A stretch of 64,000 nucleotides of DNA, taken from contig NZ_NSJZ01000003.1 of assembly GCF_002287065.1 (NCBI RefSeq), forward strand, positions 186,001 to 250,000, in the 5' to 3' direction. This DNA comes from Paracoccus salipaludis (GTDB lineage Bacteria; Pseudomonadota; Alphaproteobacteria; Rhodobacterales; Rhodobacteraceae). A program made the translations under genes and the position numbers. Under the pieces are notes generated by a model. That model was not told the origin of the DNA. It ran no database searches and was given only the letters and a program-made list of their open reading frames with translations. Positions 54,277 through 63,045 of this stretch are shown here, one piece after another (the first letter of the stretch is position 1; every line of letters begins with the position of its first letter).

Positions 54277-54830
54277 CGCCCGAGGAGATCGAGGACGAGG
54301 CGGCGCGCCCCCGGGCGCCCGCCTTCACCCTGACGCCGTTCCAGGAACTGAACGGACGCGGACTGGCGGCCATCCACCGCTGGTACCTGCGCGACCTGTC
54401 GGCAGTGGGCGCGCTGATGGGCGACATCCGCGCGGGGCTGAAACAGCCGGGCGAGCTTGCGCCCGCCGTGCGCGGGATGCCTATGGCGCAGAACCTGCGG
54501 CTGTTCGGCACGGCCTGCGGCGCGTCCTGCAAGGCGATCACGACGCACCACCAGATCGAGGATTTCCACCTGTATCCGCAGCTTGAGGTGCAGGGGAACG
54601 AGGGCCTGAACGCTGTCCTTGCACGGCTGCGGGCCGAGCATCGCGGGCTCGAGCATCTGATCGAGGTTCTGGCCGAGGCCGCGGACGAGCTTGCGCTGGA
54701 CCCTGCGCCCGCGCGTTTCGACGCCTGCGCCCAAGGCTTCGCGGCGCTGGACCGCGCGGTGCGGTCCCATTTCCGCTATGAGGAGGACGAGATCGGTCCC
54801 GCCCTCGGCTTCTACGAGGTGCAGGTCTAG
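54273..54830 (+). CDS. Hemerythrin-domain protein
   Basis: A 185-residue cytoplasmic four-helix protein with the diiron ligand pattern spread over TTHHQIEDFHLYPQLE, AEHRGLEHLIEVL and RSHFRYEEDEIGPAL, plus a His near the start (AAIHRWYLRDL). Such proteins bind O2 or nitric oxide or help repair iron centres. It is translationally coupled to the ABC permease, an unusual partnership. It ends overlapping the convergent AEC gene by 4 bp. Confidence 0.85.
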   Translation: MTPEEIEDEAARPRAPAFTLTPFQELNGRGLAAIHRWYLRDLSAVGALMGDIRAGLKQPGELAPAVRGMPMAQNLRLFGTACGASCKAITTHHQIEDFHLYPQLEVQGNEGLNAVLARLRAEHRGLEHLIEVLAEAADELALDPAPARFDACAQGFAALDRAVRSHFRYEEDEIGPALGFYEVQV

Positions 54831-55771
54831 GGCAGGATCGCCAGCCAGCCCCAGATCGTCAGGATCGACAGCGCCGTGGCGATCAGCACCGCCGAGGCCG
54901 CGCTGCGGATCGCCGCCTGGTAGAGGTTTGCGAAGAGATAGGCGTTCACCCCCGGTGCCATCGCCGCCGTCACCACCGCCGAGCGCAGGCCCCCCGACTC
55001 CAGCCCGAAGGCCAGCCCCAGCCCATAGGTCAGGCTGGGATGCAGGATCAGTGAGCAGCCGCAGATCAGCGCGATCGAGGCGGCGTCCCCTTGCGGGCGA
55101 TAGCGCAGCAGCACGCCCCCCAGGCCGAACAGGGCCGCCGGCAGGGCCGAGCGCGCGATCATCTCGACCGCCGCCCAGAAGCCTTCCGGCATGACCAACC
55201 CGGCGGCCCCCAGCAGGTTCATCGCCAGCCCGCAGAGGATGCCGATCACCAGCGGCGTCCGCAGCACCCCGTTCAGCGCCCGCAACGCCACCCGGCCGGG
55301 CGAAACGCCGGTGCCATGGGCGCGCGTGAACTCCATCACCGTGATGCCCAGGGTGTAAAGCAGCGGCGAGTGCAGCGCGATGATGGTGAAGTTCCCGGCC
55401 AGGGACTCGGGGCCATAGGCCCGCTCCATGATCGGGATGCCCAGCAGCAGCGAGTTCGAGAACAGGCAGGCGAAGCCGATGGCGACGGCATCCTCGGGTG
55501 ACCGGCCGATCACCCGCCAGGCGACGATCCAGCCGACGACGAACGAGGCCACCGCGCCGATGTAGAAGGACAGGAGCAACCACGGGTCGAACTCGGCCGA
55601 AAGGTCCAGCGTCGCCATCGAATTGAACAGCAGCACCGGCACCGCGAAGTTCTGGGCATAGCGCTGCAGCCCGTCCACGCCGGCGGGACCGAACCAGCCG
55701 CGCCAAGCCACCAGGTAGCCGAAGCCGATCACGAGGAAGACCGGCAGGATGACGTCGAAAAGCGCGCTCAC
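54827..55771 (-). CDS. AEC-family transporter
   Basis: A 314-residue inner-membrane protein with about ten hydrophobic segments, of the auxin-efflux-carrier family (LFDVILPVFLVIGFGYLVAWRGWF at the start, NFAVPVLLFNSMA, SLLLGIPIM). Bacterial members export organic or amino acids; the substrate is unknown. It starts with GTG overlapping the MBL-hydrolase stop (GTGA), so it ends the minus-strand group dac-tmk-holB-tatD-MBL-AEC. Confidence 0.85.
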   Translation of the reverse strand: MSALFDVILPVFLVIGFGYLVAWRGWFGPAGVDGLQRYAQNFAVPVLLFNSMATLDLSAEFDPWLLLSFYIGAVASFVVGWIVAWRVIGRSPEDAVAIGFACLFSNSLLLGIPIMERAYGPESLAGNFTIIALHSPLLYTLGITVMEFTRAHGTGVSPGRVALRALNGVLRTPLVIGILCGLAMNLLGAAGLVMPEGFWAAVEMIARSALPAALFGLGGVLLRYRPQGDAASIALICGCSLILHPSLTYGLGLAFGLESGGLRSAVVTAAMAPGVNAYLFANLYQAAIRSAASAVLIATALSILTIWGWLAILP

Positions 55772-56568
55772 AGCTCGATGATCATCCCGTCGAAGGCGGG
55801 GATGACGTGGTCGGGCGTTTCGGCCATGACGGCGTCGTGATCGAGGTCGATGTGCATGTTGGTCAAGACGCCGCGCGGGGTGCGCGACCGCCCGATCCAG
55901 TCCAGCGCCAGCGCGAGGTGCGCGTGGCTCGGGTGCGGCGTGCGGCGGAGGGCGTCGCAGATGAAGACCTCGGCGTCCATGATGGCGGGCCAGGCCTCCT
56001 CGGGGATCGCCAGCACGTCGGGCAGATAGACCAGCGCCCGGCCGCCTTCCTCTTCGCAGATGCGGAAGCCGAGGGCAGGGATGCCGTGATCCACGGTGAA
56101 GGGCGTGAAATGGATCGGGCCGCCCTTGCCGGGAACGGTGAAGGGTCCGCCGATCAGGTGCAGCTCCAGGATCGGGGGATAGGACGATCCGGGCGGCGTC
56201 TCGAAGGCATAGCCGAAGCGCTTGTGCAGCGCCGCCGCCGTGGGCCGGTCGGCCCAGCCGGGCAGGATGGCGCGGCGGTTGTGGACGATCTGGCGCAGGT
56301 CGTCGAGGCCGTGGATGTGGTCGGCATGGGGATGCGTCCAGACCACCCCGTCCAGCAGGCCCACGCCCGCATCCAGAAGCTGCGGCACGAGGTCGGGCCC
56401 CGTGTCGATCAGCACCCGCGTCGTGCCCTGCGGGCCCGGCCGTTCCAGCAGCAGCGAGCAGCGGCGGCGGCGGTTCCGGGGGTTCTCGGGGTTGCATTCG
56501 CCCCAGTGGCCGCCCAGGCGCGGAACGCCGCCCGACGACCCGCAGCCGAGGATCGTCGCCCGGATCAT
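55768..56568 (-). CDS. MBL-fold metallohydrolase (PhnP-like)
   Basis: A 266-residue protein with the metallo-beta-lactamase-fold motif THPHADHIHG and further metal ligands in YLPDV and NMHIDLDHD. The N-terminus (ATILGCGSSGGVPRLGGHWGECNPENPRNRR) is typical of the PhnP/RNase Z-like phosphodiesterase branch that accompanies tatD in alphaproteobacteria. The substrate may be a cyclic phosphodiester but is not known. It overlaps the tatD stop (ATGA). Confidence 0.9.
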   Translation of the reverse strand: MIRATILGCGSSGGVPRLGGHWGECNPENPRNRRRRCSLLLERPGPQGTTRVLIDTGPDLVPQLLDAGVGLLDGVVWTHPHADHIHGLDDLRQIVHNRRAILPGWADRPTAAALHKRFGYAFETPPGSSYPPILELHLIGGPFTVPGKGGPIHFTPFTVDHGIPALGFRICEEEGGRALVYLPDVLAIPEEAWPAIMDAEVFICDALRRTPHPSHAHLALALDWIGRSRTPRGVLTNMHIDLDHDAVMAETPDHVIPAFDGMIIEL

Positions 56569-57371
56569 GCGGCGGCCTTCGGGAACAGCCGGTCGAAGTT
56601 GGCGCTGGTCAGGGCCGCGAACTCGGGCAACGTCATGCCGTAGATCTCGGCACCCACCCTGGCGGTATGGGCGACGTAGGCCGGTTCGTTGCGCTTGCCG
56701 CGATGGGGCGGGGGCGCGAGGAAGGGCGCGTCGGTTTCCACCAGCACCCGGTCGCGCGGGGCGGCGGCGAAGATCTCGCGGATCTCGGTCGAGCGGGGGA
56801 AGGTCGCGATCCCCGACAATGACAGGTAGAAGCCGAGGTCCAGCGCCGTCCGCGCCAGTTGCGGCCCCGAGGTGTAGCAGTGCATCACGCAGGAAAACGG
56901 CCCCGCCGCGTGCTCGCGCGTCAGGATCGCCGCCATGTCCTCGTCGGCGTCGCGCGAATGGATGATCAGCGGCAGGCCGGTGCGTCGCGCGGCCTCGATG
57001 TGGATGGCAAGGCTTTCCGCCTGGATGGCGGCTGTGTCGGCGGTGTAGTGATAGTCGAGGCCGGTTTCCCCGATCCCCACGAACTTGGGATGCGCCGACA
57101 GGGCGACCAGTTCGTCCACCGTGGCCAGCGGCTCCTCGGCGGCCTGCATCGGGTGGGTCCCGGCGGCGTAGAAGACGCCCTCATGCGCCTCGGCAATGGC
57201 GCGGACCTGCGGCTCAAGCCGCAGGCGCGTGCAGATCGTGACCATGCGCGTCACGCCCGCCGCACGGGCGCGGGCGACCAGTTCGGCCTGCTGGCCGTTG
57301 AAGTCGGGAAAATCCAGGTGGCAGTGGCTGTCCACCAGTTGCGGGGGTGCCGCGTCGTCGGTCGGGGTCAT
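56565..57371 (-). CDS. tatD: TatD-family metal-dependent hydrolase
   Basis: Cytoplasmic DNase/deoxyribonuclease-family TIM barrel of 268 residues with the metal-binding HxH in DSHCHLDFPDF, GIGETGLDYHY, IIHSRDADED, VMHCYTSG and the late Asp in ETDAPFLAP. It is coupled to the MBL gene and lies just after holB, an arrangement conserved in the group. The ATG at 57371 is the family start. Confidence 0.95.
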   Translation of the reverse strand: MTPTDDAAPPQLVDSHCHLDFPDFNGQQAELVARARAAGVTRMVTICTRLRLEPQVRAIAEAHEGVFYAAGTHPMQAAEEPLATVDELVALSAHPKFVGIGETGLDYHYTADTAAIQAESLAIHIEAARRTGLPLIIHSRDADEDMAAILTREHAAGPFSCVMHCYTSGPQLARTALDLGFYLSLSGIATFPRSTEIREIFAAAPRDRVLVETDAPFLAPPPHRGKRNEPAYVAHTARVGAEIYGMTLPEFAALTSANFDRLFPKAAA

Positions 57372-57375
57372 TCGG

Positions 57376-58482
57376 TCATCCTCGGCCCGCCGCGTCCGTT
57401 CCGCCGGGGCCATGCGCCAGGGTCAGGAGCATATCCATCACCAGCGCCGCAGGGTCAAGGTTGACCGCCCGGCCCGAACGCGCCCGCGCGGACAGGTCCG
57501 CCTGCGCCGCGGCCCAGTGGCGCGCGGCGCGGTCATCCGGGGACAGGCGGGCCAGCAGGGCGCCCTCACCTGTCGCGGCCTCTGGCAGGGGCGGGCCCAT
57601 CAGCCCGGCGCGGGCGGCCCGCGACAGGAAGCGGTCGAGCAGAGTCATGGTCAGGTCGAAGGGATCGCCCTCGGCGCCCGGGCGGCCCGCCGCGTCCTGC
57701 GCGAAGGCGGCTGCCGCCTGCCGATCCATCGTGGGCAGGGTGCCGAACAGCGAGACCAGATCGGCGTAGCGGTCGAGCCCGTCCTGCCCGGCAAGCCGAA
57801 GCGCCTCGCCCACCGAGCCGCCAGCCAGCGCCGCCAGACGCGCCGGATCGCCCGGCACGTCAAGGGGCGCGAGAGCGGCTGCCATGTCCTCGGGCGACAG
57901 CGGCATCAGCCGAAGCTCGCGGCAGCGCGACCGGATCGTCGGCAGAAGCCGCGCCGGCTGGTGCGCGACCAGCAGAAGGACCGCGCCCTCGGGCGGCTCC
58001 TCCAGCATCTTCAGCACGGCGTTGGCGGCGGCGGTGTTCATGTCGTCGGCCGCGTCGATGATGGCGACGCGGCGCCCGCCCTCGGCCGCGCTCATGTGGA
58101 AGAAGGACAGAAGCTTGCGGATGTCCTCGACCACGATCTCGCCCCGCAGGCGGCCCTTGTCATCGATGGAGCGGCGGACGAGGTGCAGGCGCGGCTCGGA
58201 CAGGGCGCGCAGGCGGCGGGCGACCGGGTGATCCTCGGGGACGGACAGGTCGGGGGTGTCGGCCTCGGCCAGAAGCCAGCGCGCGATGGCCCAGGCGAGC
58301 GTCGCCTTGCCGGTGCCGCGCGGCCCGGTGATGAGCCAGCCATGGTGCAGCCGGCCCGCCGCGGCGGCCCCGGCAAAGGCAGCGACGGCGCCATCCTGCC
58401 CGACCAGCCGCCGCGTCTCGCGCGGATGCGGTGCGCCGGGGACGCGGTCGGATTCGACCGGGGCGTCGATGTCCTCGCTCAC
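57376..58482 (-). CDS. holB: DNA polymerase III subunit delta'
   Basis: Clamp-loader subunit. The 368-residue protein begins with an AAA+ fold: LVGQDGAVAAF, P-loop-like TGPRGTGKATLAWA (residues about 53-66), the DAADDMNTAAANAVLKMLEEPPEG sensor region and the SRC(R) motif (TIRSRCREL). The C-terminal part is the alphaproteobacterial extension. It lies 4 bp from tatD and overlaps tmk by 4 bp (ATGA). Confidence 0.94.
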   Translation of the reverse strand: MSEDIDAPVESDRVPGAPHPRETRRLVGQDGAVAAFAGAAAAGRLHHGWLITGPRGTGKATLAWAIARWLLAEADTPDLSVPEDHPVARRLRALSEPRLHLVRRSIDDKGRLRGEIVVEDIRKLLSFFHMSAAEGGRRVAIIDAADDMNTAAANAVLKMLEEPPEGAVLLLVAHQPARLLPTIRSRCRELRLMPLSPEDMAAALAPLDVPGDPARLAALAGGSVGEALRLAGQDGLDRYADLVSLFGTLPTMDRQAAAAFAQDAAGRPGAEGDPFDLTMTLLDRFLSRAARAGLMGPPLPEAATGEGALLARLSPDDRAARHWAAAQADLSARARSGRAVNLDPAALVMDMLLTLAHGPGGTDAAGRG

Positions 58483-59171
58483 AGCGCAGCCCTGACGCGG
58501 GCAGCGACGGCCTCGGCCGGGCCGCTGCCGTCGATCAGCCGGACCCGCGCGGGGTGCGCAAGGGCCAGGGCGCGAAAGCCGTCCCGCAAGCGCTGCTGGA
58601 AGCCGAGGCCCATGCCCTCGAAACGGTCTTCGGCGGCCGTCTCGGGGGAAGGAGCGTTCCCGTGACGTGGCGCGGCCGTTCCGGTGCCTGATGCAAGCGA
58701 AGGACCGGCGTCGCCCGACCGCCCCTGTTGCAGCGCGCGGCCCGTGGCGCGGGCCAGCGCCTGAGCCGGGTCGAGGTCGATGACGAAGGTGCGGTCGGGT
58801 TCGACACCGATCATCAGCCGGTGCAGGTCCTCGACCTTCTGTGCCAGGTCGGCGCGGGCGACGCCCTGGTAGACGCGAGTGGAATCCGCGAAGCGGTCGG
58901 TCACCACCCAGGCGCCGCGGTCAAGCGCGGGACGGATCGTGCGTTCCAGGTGGTCGCGGCGGGCGGCGGTGAACAGCAGAAGCTCGGTTTCCGGCGACCA
59001 GCGGTCGGCGCGGCCCTCGACCAGCAGGCGGCGGATCTGTTCCGCCCCCGGAGAGCCGCCGGGCTCGCGCGTTGGCACGACCTCGCGGCCCTCGGCGCGC
59101 AGGCTTTCGGCCAGAAGCCGCGCCTGGGTGGACTTGCCCGACCCGTCGATCCCCTCGAAGCTGATGAACAC
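58479..59171 (-). CDS. tmk: Thymidylate kinase
   Basis: Phosphorylates dTMP to dTDP. The GTG at 59171 starts the protein exactly at the family N-terminus (VFISFEGIDGSGKSTQ); a TTG-started longer frame would overlap the upstream gene. The 230 residues include the P-loop, the DR(F/Y) dTMP site VTDRFADST and REPGGSPGAE. Odd feature: the LID region holds an extra low-complexity stretch (about residues 147-178, rich in Gly, Ser, Ala, Pro) before AEDRFEGMG, making it longer than usual. Confidence 0.9.
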   Translation of the reverse strand: MFISFEGIDGSGKSTQARLLAESLRAEGREVVPTREPGGSPGAEQIRRLLVEGRADRWSPETELLLFTAARRDHLERTIRPALDRGAWVVTDRFADSTRVYQGVARADLAQKVEDLHRLMIGVEPDRTFVIDLDPAQALARATGRALQQGRSGDAGPSLASGTGTAAPRHGNAPSPETAAEDRFEGMGLGFQQRLRDGFRALALAHPARVRLIDGSGPAEAVAARVRAAL

Positions 59172-59187
59172 CCCGGGCGTGCCGTCT

Positions 59188-60333
59188 TCAGCCGCCGACG
59201 GCCGCCATGGCGCGCTGGCCAAGGCGCCAGGCGGCGTTCTGCAGGCGACCGGCGAAGCCGGCGCGCGCCACCTCGGTCGCGGCCACCAGCGGCAGGCGCG
59301 ATTCCACGGAGCCGGGAACCGACACGATCAGGTCGCCCAGGCGCTGACCGGCGACGATGGGCGCCTCGATCGGGCCGTCGAACACCGCCTCGGCCGTCAC
59401 GCCCGACGCCGCGCCGGCGGGGATGAGGACATTGACGCCCTCGGGCGCGGTCAGGGCGACGCGGCGGGCCGCGCCCAGCCAGACGGGCGCCCATGCGACG
59501 GTTTCCCCCTTGGGGATCACGGTCTTCATGGTGAACTGCCGGAAGGCCCAGTTGACGATCCGCTCGGATTCCTCGGCACGCGCGCGTTCCGAGGGCAGGC
59601 CGTTGACCACGAAGATCACCCGCCGCCCGTCCTGGATCGCCGAGCCGACCAGGCCGTAGCCTGCTTCCTGCGTGTGCCCGGTCTTGAGCCCGTCCGCGCC
59701 GATCCCCAAGCCCAGGATGGGATTGCGGTTGCGCGTGTTGGCCGGTGCCCGGCCGTCATAGTCGAAGCTGTCGAGGGCGAAGTTCCTGTAATACTCGGGG
59801 AAGTCCTGGACCAGGTGCTGGGCGAGCTTGCCCAGGTCGCTGGCCGACATGACATGACCCGGCGCGGGCCAGCCCGAGGCGTTGACCAGATGGGTGTCGG
59901 TCAGGCCAAGCTCATGCGCCCGCGCGGTCATCTCGCGGGCAAAGGCTTCCTCGGTCCCCGCCAGCCCTTCGGCCACCACGACGCAGGCATCGTTGCCCGA
60001 CAGGACGATGATCCCCTTGATCAGTTCCTCGACCGTGGGGCGGTCGAGTTCGTTCAGGAACATCGTCGAGCCGCCCATCTGCCGAGCCTTGGTCGAGACG
60101 GGGAAGCGCGTGTCCAGCGTGATGCGGCCCTGGTCCAGCGCCTCGAACAGCATGTAGACGGTCATCAGCTTGGACATGGACGCGGGAGGCATCGGCTCAT
60201 GCGCGTTCTTTTCCATCAGCACACTGCCGGTGGTCACGTCGTAAACCCATGCGGCCCGGGCGGTCGTGTCGAAGGATTGCGCCCAGGCGGGGCTGCCAAG
60301 CAGCCATAGGATCAGGAACAGTGCGGCGCGCAT
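59188..60333 (-). CDS. D-alanyl-D-alanine carboxypeptidase (DacC/PBP5-like)
   Basis: Periplasmic low-molecular-weight penicillin-binding protein that trims the terminal D-Ala of peptidoglycan stem peptides. The 381-residue precursor has a signal peptide (MRAALFLILWLLGSPAWA) and the three active-site motifs SMSK (catalytic Ser), SGND and KTGHT, followed by a PBP5-type C-terminal domain. A membrane-binding C-terminal helix is likely (RLQNAAWRLGQRAMA). It heads the minus-strand operon into tmk and holB. Confidence 0.93.
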   Translation of the reverse strand: MRAALFLILWLLGSPAWAQSFDTTARAAWVYDVTTGSVLMEKNAHEPMPPASMSKLMTVYMLFEALDQGRITLDTRFPVSTKARQMGGSTMFLNELDRPTVEELIKGIIVLSGNDACVVVAEGLAGTEEAFAREMTARAHELGLTDTHLVNASGWPAPGHVMSASDLGKLAQHLVQDFPEYYRNFALDSFDYDGRAPANTRNRNPILGLGIGADGLKTGHTQEAGYGLVGSAIQDGRRVIFVVNGLPSERARAEESERIVNWAFRQFTMKTVIPKGETVAWAPVWLGAARRVALTAPEGVNVLIPAGAASGVTAEAVFDGPIEAPIVAGQRLGDLIVSVPGSVESRLPLVAATEVARAGFAGRLQNAAWRLGQRAMAAVGG

Positions 60334-60514
60334 GACTCACCCTCGTTGACGGTTCGGGATGACCGTTAGCCTAGCCAAGCCGGCGTCGCAATGAAACCCG
60401 TTTCACGATTGCGCAGGCGTTAACCCTCTGTAAGAAGAATAAAAATCTAATCTGTTTCCGTTTTGTTTCCATGCGAAAGGCAGGTAGGCCGGGATCGTCC
60501 AAACGGAGGTTCCG
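60334..60514. promoter_or_regulatory. AT-rich divergent promoter region
   Basis: About 180 bp separate the carboxypeptidase and lipoprotein genes. The middle (60420-60475) is unusually AT-rich for this genome and includes TTAACCC followed 7 bp later by TAAG, an imperfect CtrA-like site. Exact promoters were not resolved. Confidence 0.35.
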
Positions 60515-60880
60515 ATGAAACGTCTTGTCCTGGTGGCCGCTTCGGCCGCGATGCTGGCGGGGTGCGCGCAGAAAAGCGACCAGATCGCCGCCAGCTACAT
60601 CTCGCCCCACACCTTCAACCTGCTCAGCTGCCAGCAGATCGGCCAGGAAGCACAGCGGCTGTCCAGCCGGGTGGCGCAGGCGACCGCGACGCAGGATCGC
60701 AAGGCCGCCAACGACAGCGCCGTCACCGCGGTCAGCCTGGTGCTGTTCTGGCCGGCCGCCTTCATGATCCGCGGCAACGGCGAAAGCGCGGCCGAACTCG
60801 GGCGGCTCAAGGGCGAAATGCAGGCGATCGAGCAGGCCAACATCCAGAAGAACTGCGGCATCAACTTCCGCCGCGGCTAG
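60515..60880 (+). CDS. Small predicted lipoprotein, function unknown
   Basis: A 121-residue precursor with a lipoprotein signal (MKRLVLVAASAAMLAGC, lipobox LAGC, lipidated Cys17). The mature part has a Cys in LLSCQQIGQEAQRLSSR, a short hydrophobic segment (VTAVSLVLFWPAAFMI) and a helical GELGRLKGEMQAIEQ-like C-terminus. Similar proteins occur widely in Rhodobacterales but I assign no function. It ends overlapping the convergent tdk stop by 4 bp. Confidence 0.75.
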   Translation: MKRLVLVAASAAMLAGCAQKSDQIAASYISPHTFNLLSCQQIGQEAQRLSSRVAQATATQDRKAANDSAVTAVSLVLFWPAAFMIRGNGESAAELGRLKGEMQAIEQANIQKNCGINFRRG

Positions 60881-61446
60881 GCCATCGCCGCGCACCAGTG
60901 GCGGCGACACAGGGAAACGTAGCTTTCGTTGCCGCCAAGCTGGATCTGGGCGCCCTCGTGCACGGGCCGTCCGTCGGGGCCGAGCCGCACGACCATCGTC
61001 GCCTTGCGCCCGCAGTGGCAGATGGTGCGGACCTCGCGCAGGTCGTCGGCCAGCGCCAGCAGCGCGGCCGAGCCGGGAAACAGCTCGCCCCGGAAATCGG
61101 TGCGCAGCCCATAGGCCATCACCGGCAGGTTCAGGTCGTCGGCCACACGGGCCAGATGCCAGACCTGCGCAGGCGTCAGGAACTGCGCCTCGTCCACGAA
61201 GACGCAGGCGGTGCCCGCGCCCTCGCGCCGGATCAGGTCGAACAGGTCCGCGTCGGGGCCGAAGGCCAGCGCGTCGTCGGAGATGCCGATGCGGCTGGCG
61301 ATCCGTCCCGGACCCGCGCGGGTATCCAGCGCCGCGATCAGAAGGAGGGTCGTCATCCCGCGCTCGCGGTAGTTGTAGGAGGCCTGCAGGAGCAGCGTGC
61401 TCTTGCCCGCGTTCATGGTGGAGTAATGGAAGTACAGCTTCGCCAT
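60877..61446 (-). CDS. tdk: Thymidine kinase (type II)
   Basis: Salvages thymidine to dTMP. The 189-residue protein has the P-loop in FHYSTMNAGKST, VDEAQFL, and a zinc-binding set of cysteines (ICHCGRKATMVV and LCRRHWC). It is the TK1-like family. The ATG at 61446 is the family start (MAKLYFHYSTMNAGK). Confidence 0.95.
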   Translation of the reverse strand: MAKLYFHYSTMNAGKSTLLLQASYNYRERGMTTLLLIAALDTRAGPGRIASRIGISDDALAFGPDADLFDLIRREGAGTACVFVDEAQFLTPAQVWHLARVADDLNLPVMAYGLRTDFRGELFPGSAALLALADDLREVRTICHCGRKATMVVRLGPDGRPVHEGAQIQLGGNESYVSLCRRHWCAAMA

Positions 61447-61506
61447 GCGGGGGCGAGTGCCAAGCGCGGCGGGCGGATGCAAGGGGGCCAGAGCTGCCCG
61501 GCCGGA

Positions 61507-61527
61507 CCGGGGGCTTCGCGCCCCCGG
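61507..61527. terminator. GC hairpin upstream of tdk, next to repeat E
   Basis: A perfect 8-bp stem CCGGGGGC/GCCCCCGG with a TTCGC loop lies between rhlE and tdk, just left of repeat copy E. No T-run is present. Confidence 0.4.
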
Positions 61528-61535
61528 AACCCCCG

Positions 61536-61562
61536 CGGGATATTTGGCCGAAGAAGAACCCG
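61536..61562 (+). repeat. Intergenic repeat, copy E
   Basis: A divergent copy with core GATATTTGGCCGAAGAAGAA bracketed by CGGG (61536-61539) and CCCG (61559-61562). It resembles copy D more than copies A-C and, like all five copies, sits outside coding sequence. Confidence 0.65.
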
Positions 61563-61604
61563 GCTCGGCTGAGGCGGCAGATCTGCAAGCCCCGCCTTTC
61601 AGGA

Positions 61605-61629
61605 GGGCACCCGGACAGGCCGGGTGCCC
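61605..61629 (-). terminator. 10-bp hairpin after the rhlE-type gene
   Basis: A perfect stem GGGCACCCGG/CCGGGTGCCC with a 5-nt loop lies 6 bp after the helicase stop on the minus strand. The T-run is lacking, so it may be a pausing or 3'-stabilising hairpin. Confidence 0.55.
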
Positions 61630-61635
61630 GTGTGG

Positions 61636-63045
61636 TCAGCCCTGCCGCTGCTGCGAGCGGGGTGCGCGCGAGGGACGGCGCGGCGGGCGCTTGGAGGCGC
61701 TTGCCGGGCGACCCTGCGGGCGGGCGGCGGGCACGGGCCCCGCCGGCGGCTCGCCGCCGATCACGGGGATCGCGGCCTTCATTGCCTTCTCGATGGCCCG
61801 CAGCTCGCCTGCCTCGGCCGGGGCGCAGAAGGCCACGGCGCGACCGTCGCGGCCCGCGCGGGCGGTGCGGCCGATGCGGTGGACGTAGTTCTCGGGCACG
61901 TTCGGCAGGTCGTAGTTGTAGACATGCGCGACCTCGGGGATGTCGAGGCCCCGCGCGGCCACGTCCGTCGCCACCAGCACCTGCGTTTCGCCCGCACGGA
62001 ACGATGCCAGGGCGCGTTCACGCTGGCCCTGGGACTTGTTGCCATGGATGGCGGCAACCTTGTGGCCCCATTTGTGCAGCAGCGTCGCCAGCTTTTCCGA
62101 GCCGTGCTTGGTGCGGCCGAAAACGATGGCAAGCTCGCCCGGATGCCTGGACAGATACTCTGCCAGCAGCGTGGCCTTGTCGCCCTGGTTCACGAAATGC
62201 ACGCCCTGCTCGATCTTGTCGGCGGCCTTGCCGGGCGGGTTCACCGCGACGCGGACCGGATCGGTCAGGTAGCTTTCGGCCAGTTCCTCCATCAGCTTCG
62301 GCATGGTGGCCGAGAACAGCATCGTCTGGCGGTCGCGGGGCAGCAGCTTGGCGATGCGGCGCAGCGCGTGGATGAAGCCGATGTCCAGCATCTGGTCGGC
62401 CTCGTCCAGCACCAGATAGCGGGTCTGGTCGAAGCGGACAGCCTTGCGCTCGATCAGGTCGATCAGGCGGCCCGGCGTCGCGATCAGCACGTCCACGCCG
62501 CGCGACAGGCGGTCCACCTGCACGTTGATCGAGGCGCCGCCGACCACGCGGAAGCTGCGGATGCCGGTGCCGCGGGCGAAGCCCTCGACGTTCTGGGCGA
62601 TCTGGGTCGCAAGTTCCCGCGTCGGGGCGAGGATCAGCGCCTTGCAGCTGAGCGGCTCGGCGCGCTCGCCCTTGACGACGAGGCGGGTCAGCATGGGCAG
62701 GCTGAAGGCGGCGGTCTTGCCGGTGCCGGTCTGGGCAAGTCCCAGCAGGTCGCGGCCGCCGACCAGGGCGGGAATCGCCTCGGTCTGGATCGGCGTCGGC
62801 TCGTTCAGGCCAAGCTCGGGCAGGTTGATGGCCACGCGCGGGTCGATGCCCATGCGGGTGAAGGGCGTGTCGATCTCGGGGATCGCACGGCGGATGAAGG
62901 GCTCGGCCTCGGCGCGGGCCTTCTTGGCGCGGCCGGGTCCGCGGCGGGCGTCGAAGCCGGCCGAACGGGGCTTCTGGAAATCGCCATCGCGGCGGGGCTG
63001 GCTGGTGCGCGCGCGCGCGGGGCGCGTGGTGGTGTCTTCGGTCAT
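61636..63045 (-). CDS. rhlE: DEAD-box RNA helicase (RhlE-type)
   Basis: ATP-dependent RNA helicase of 469 residues with Q motif (GLNEPTPIQTEAIP), AQTGTGKT, PTRELA, DEAD, SAT, ARGLD and HRIGRTARAGRDG, flanked by a basic N-terminal extension (about 60 residues) and a basic Pro/Arg/Ser-rich C-terminus. Such enzymes remodel ribosomal or messenger RNA and are often cold-induced. The ATG at 63045 follows AAGGAC. Its leader has mutually exclusive pairings (see the regulatory entry). Confidence 0.93.
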   Translation of the reverse strand: MTEDTTTRPARARTSQPRRDGDFQKPRSAGFDARRGPGRAKKARAEAEPFIRRAIPEIDTPFTRMGIDPRVAINLPELGLNEPTPIQTEAIPALVGGRDLLGLAQTGTGKTAAFSLPMLTRLVVKGERAEPLSCKALILAPTRELATQIAQNVEGFARGTGIRSFRVVGGASINVQVDRLSRGVDVLIATPGRLIDLIERKAVRFDQTRYLVLDEADQMLDIGFIHALRRIAKLLPRDRQTMLFSATMPKLMEELAESYLTDPVRVAVNPPGKAADKIEQGVHFVNQGDKATLLAEYLSRHPGELAIVFGRTKHGSEKLATLLHKWGHKVAAIHGNKSQGQRERALASFRAGETQVLVATDVAARGLDIPEVAHVYNYDLPNVPENYVHRIGRTARAGRDGRAVAFCAPAEAGELRAIEKAMKAAIPVIGGEPPAGPVPAARPQGRPASASKRPPRRPSRAPRSQQRQG

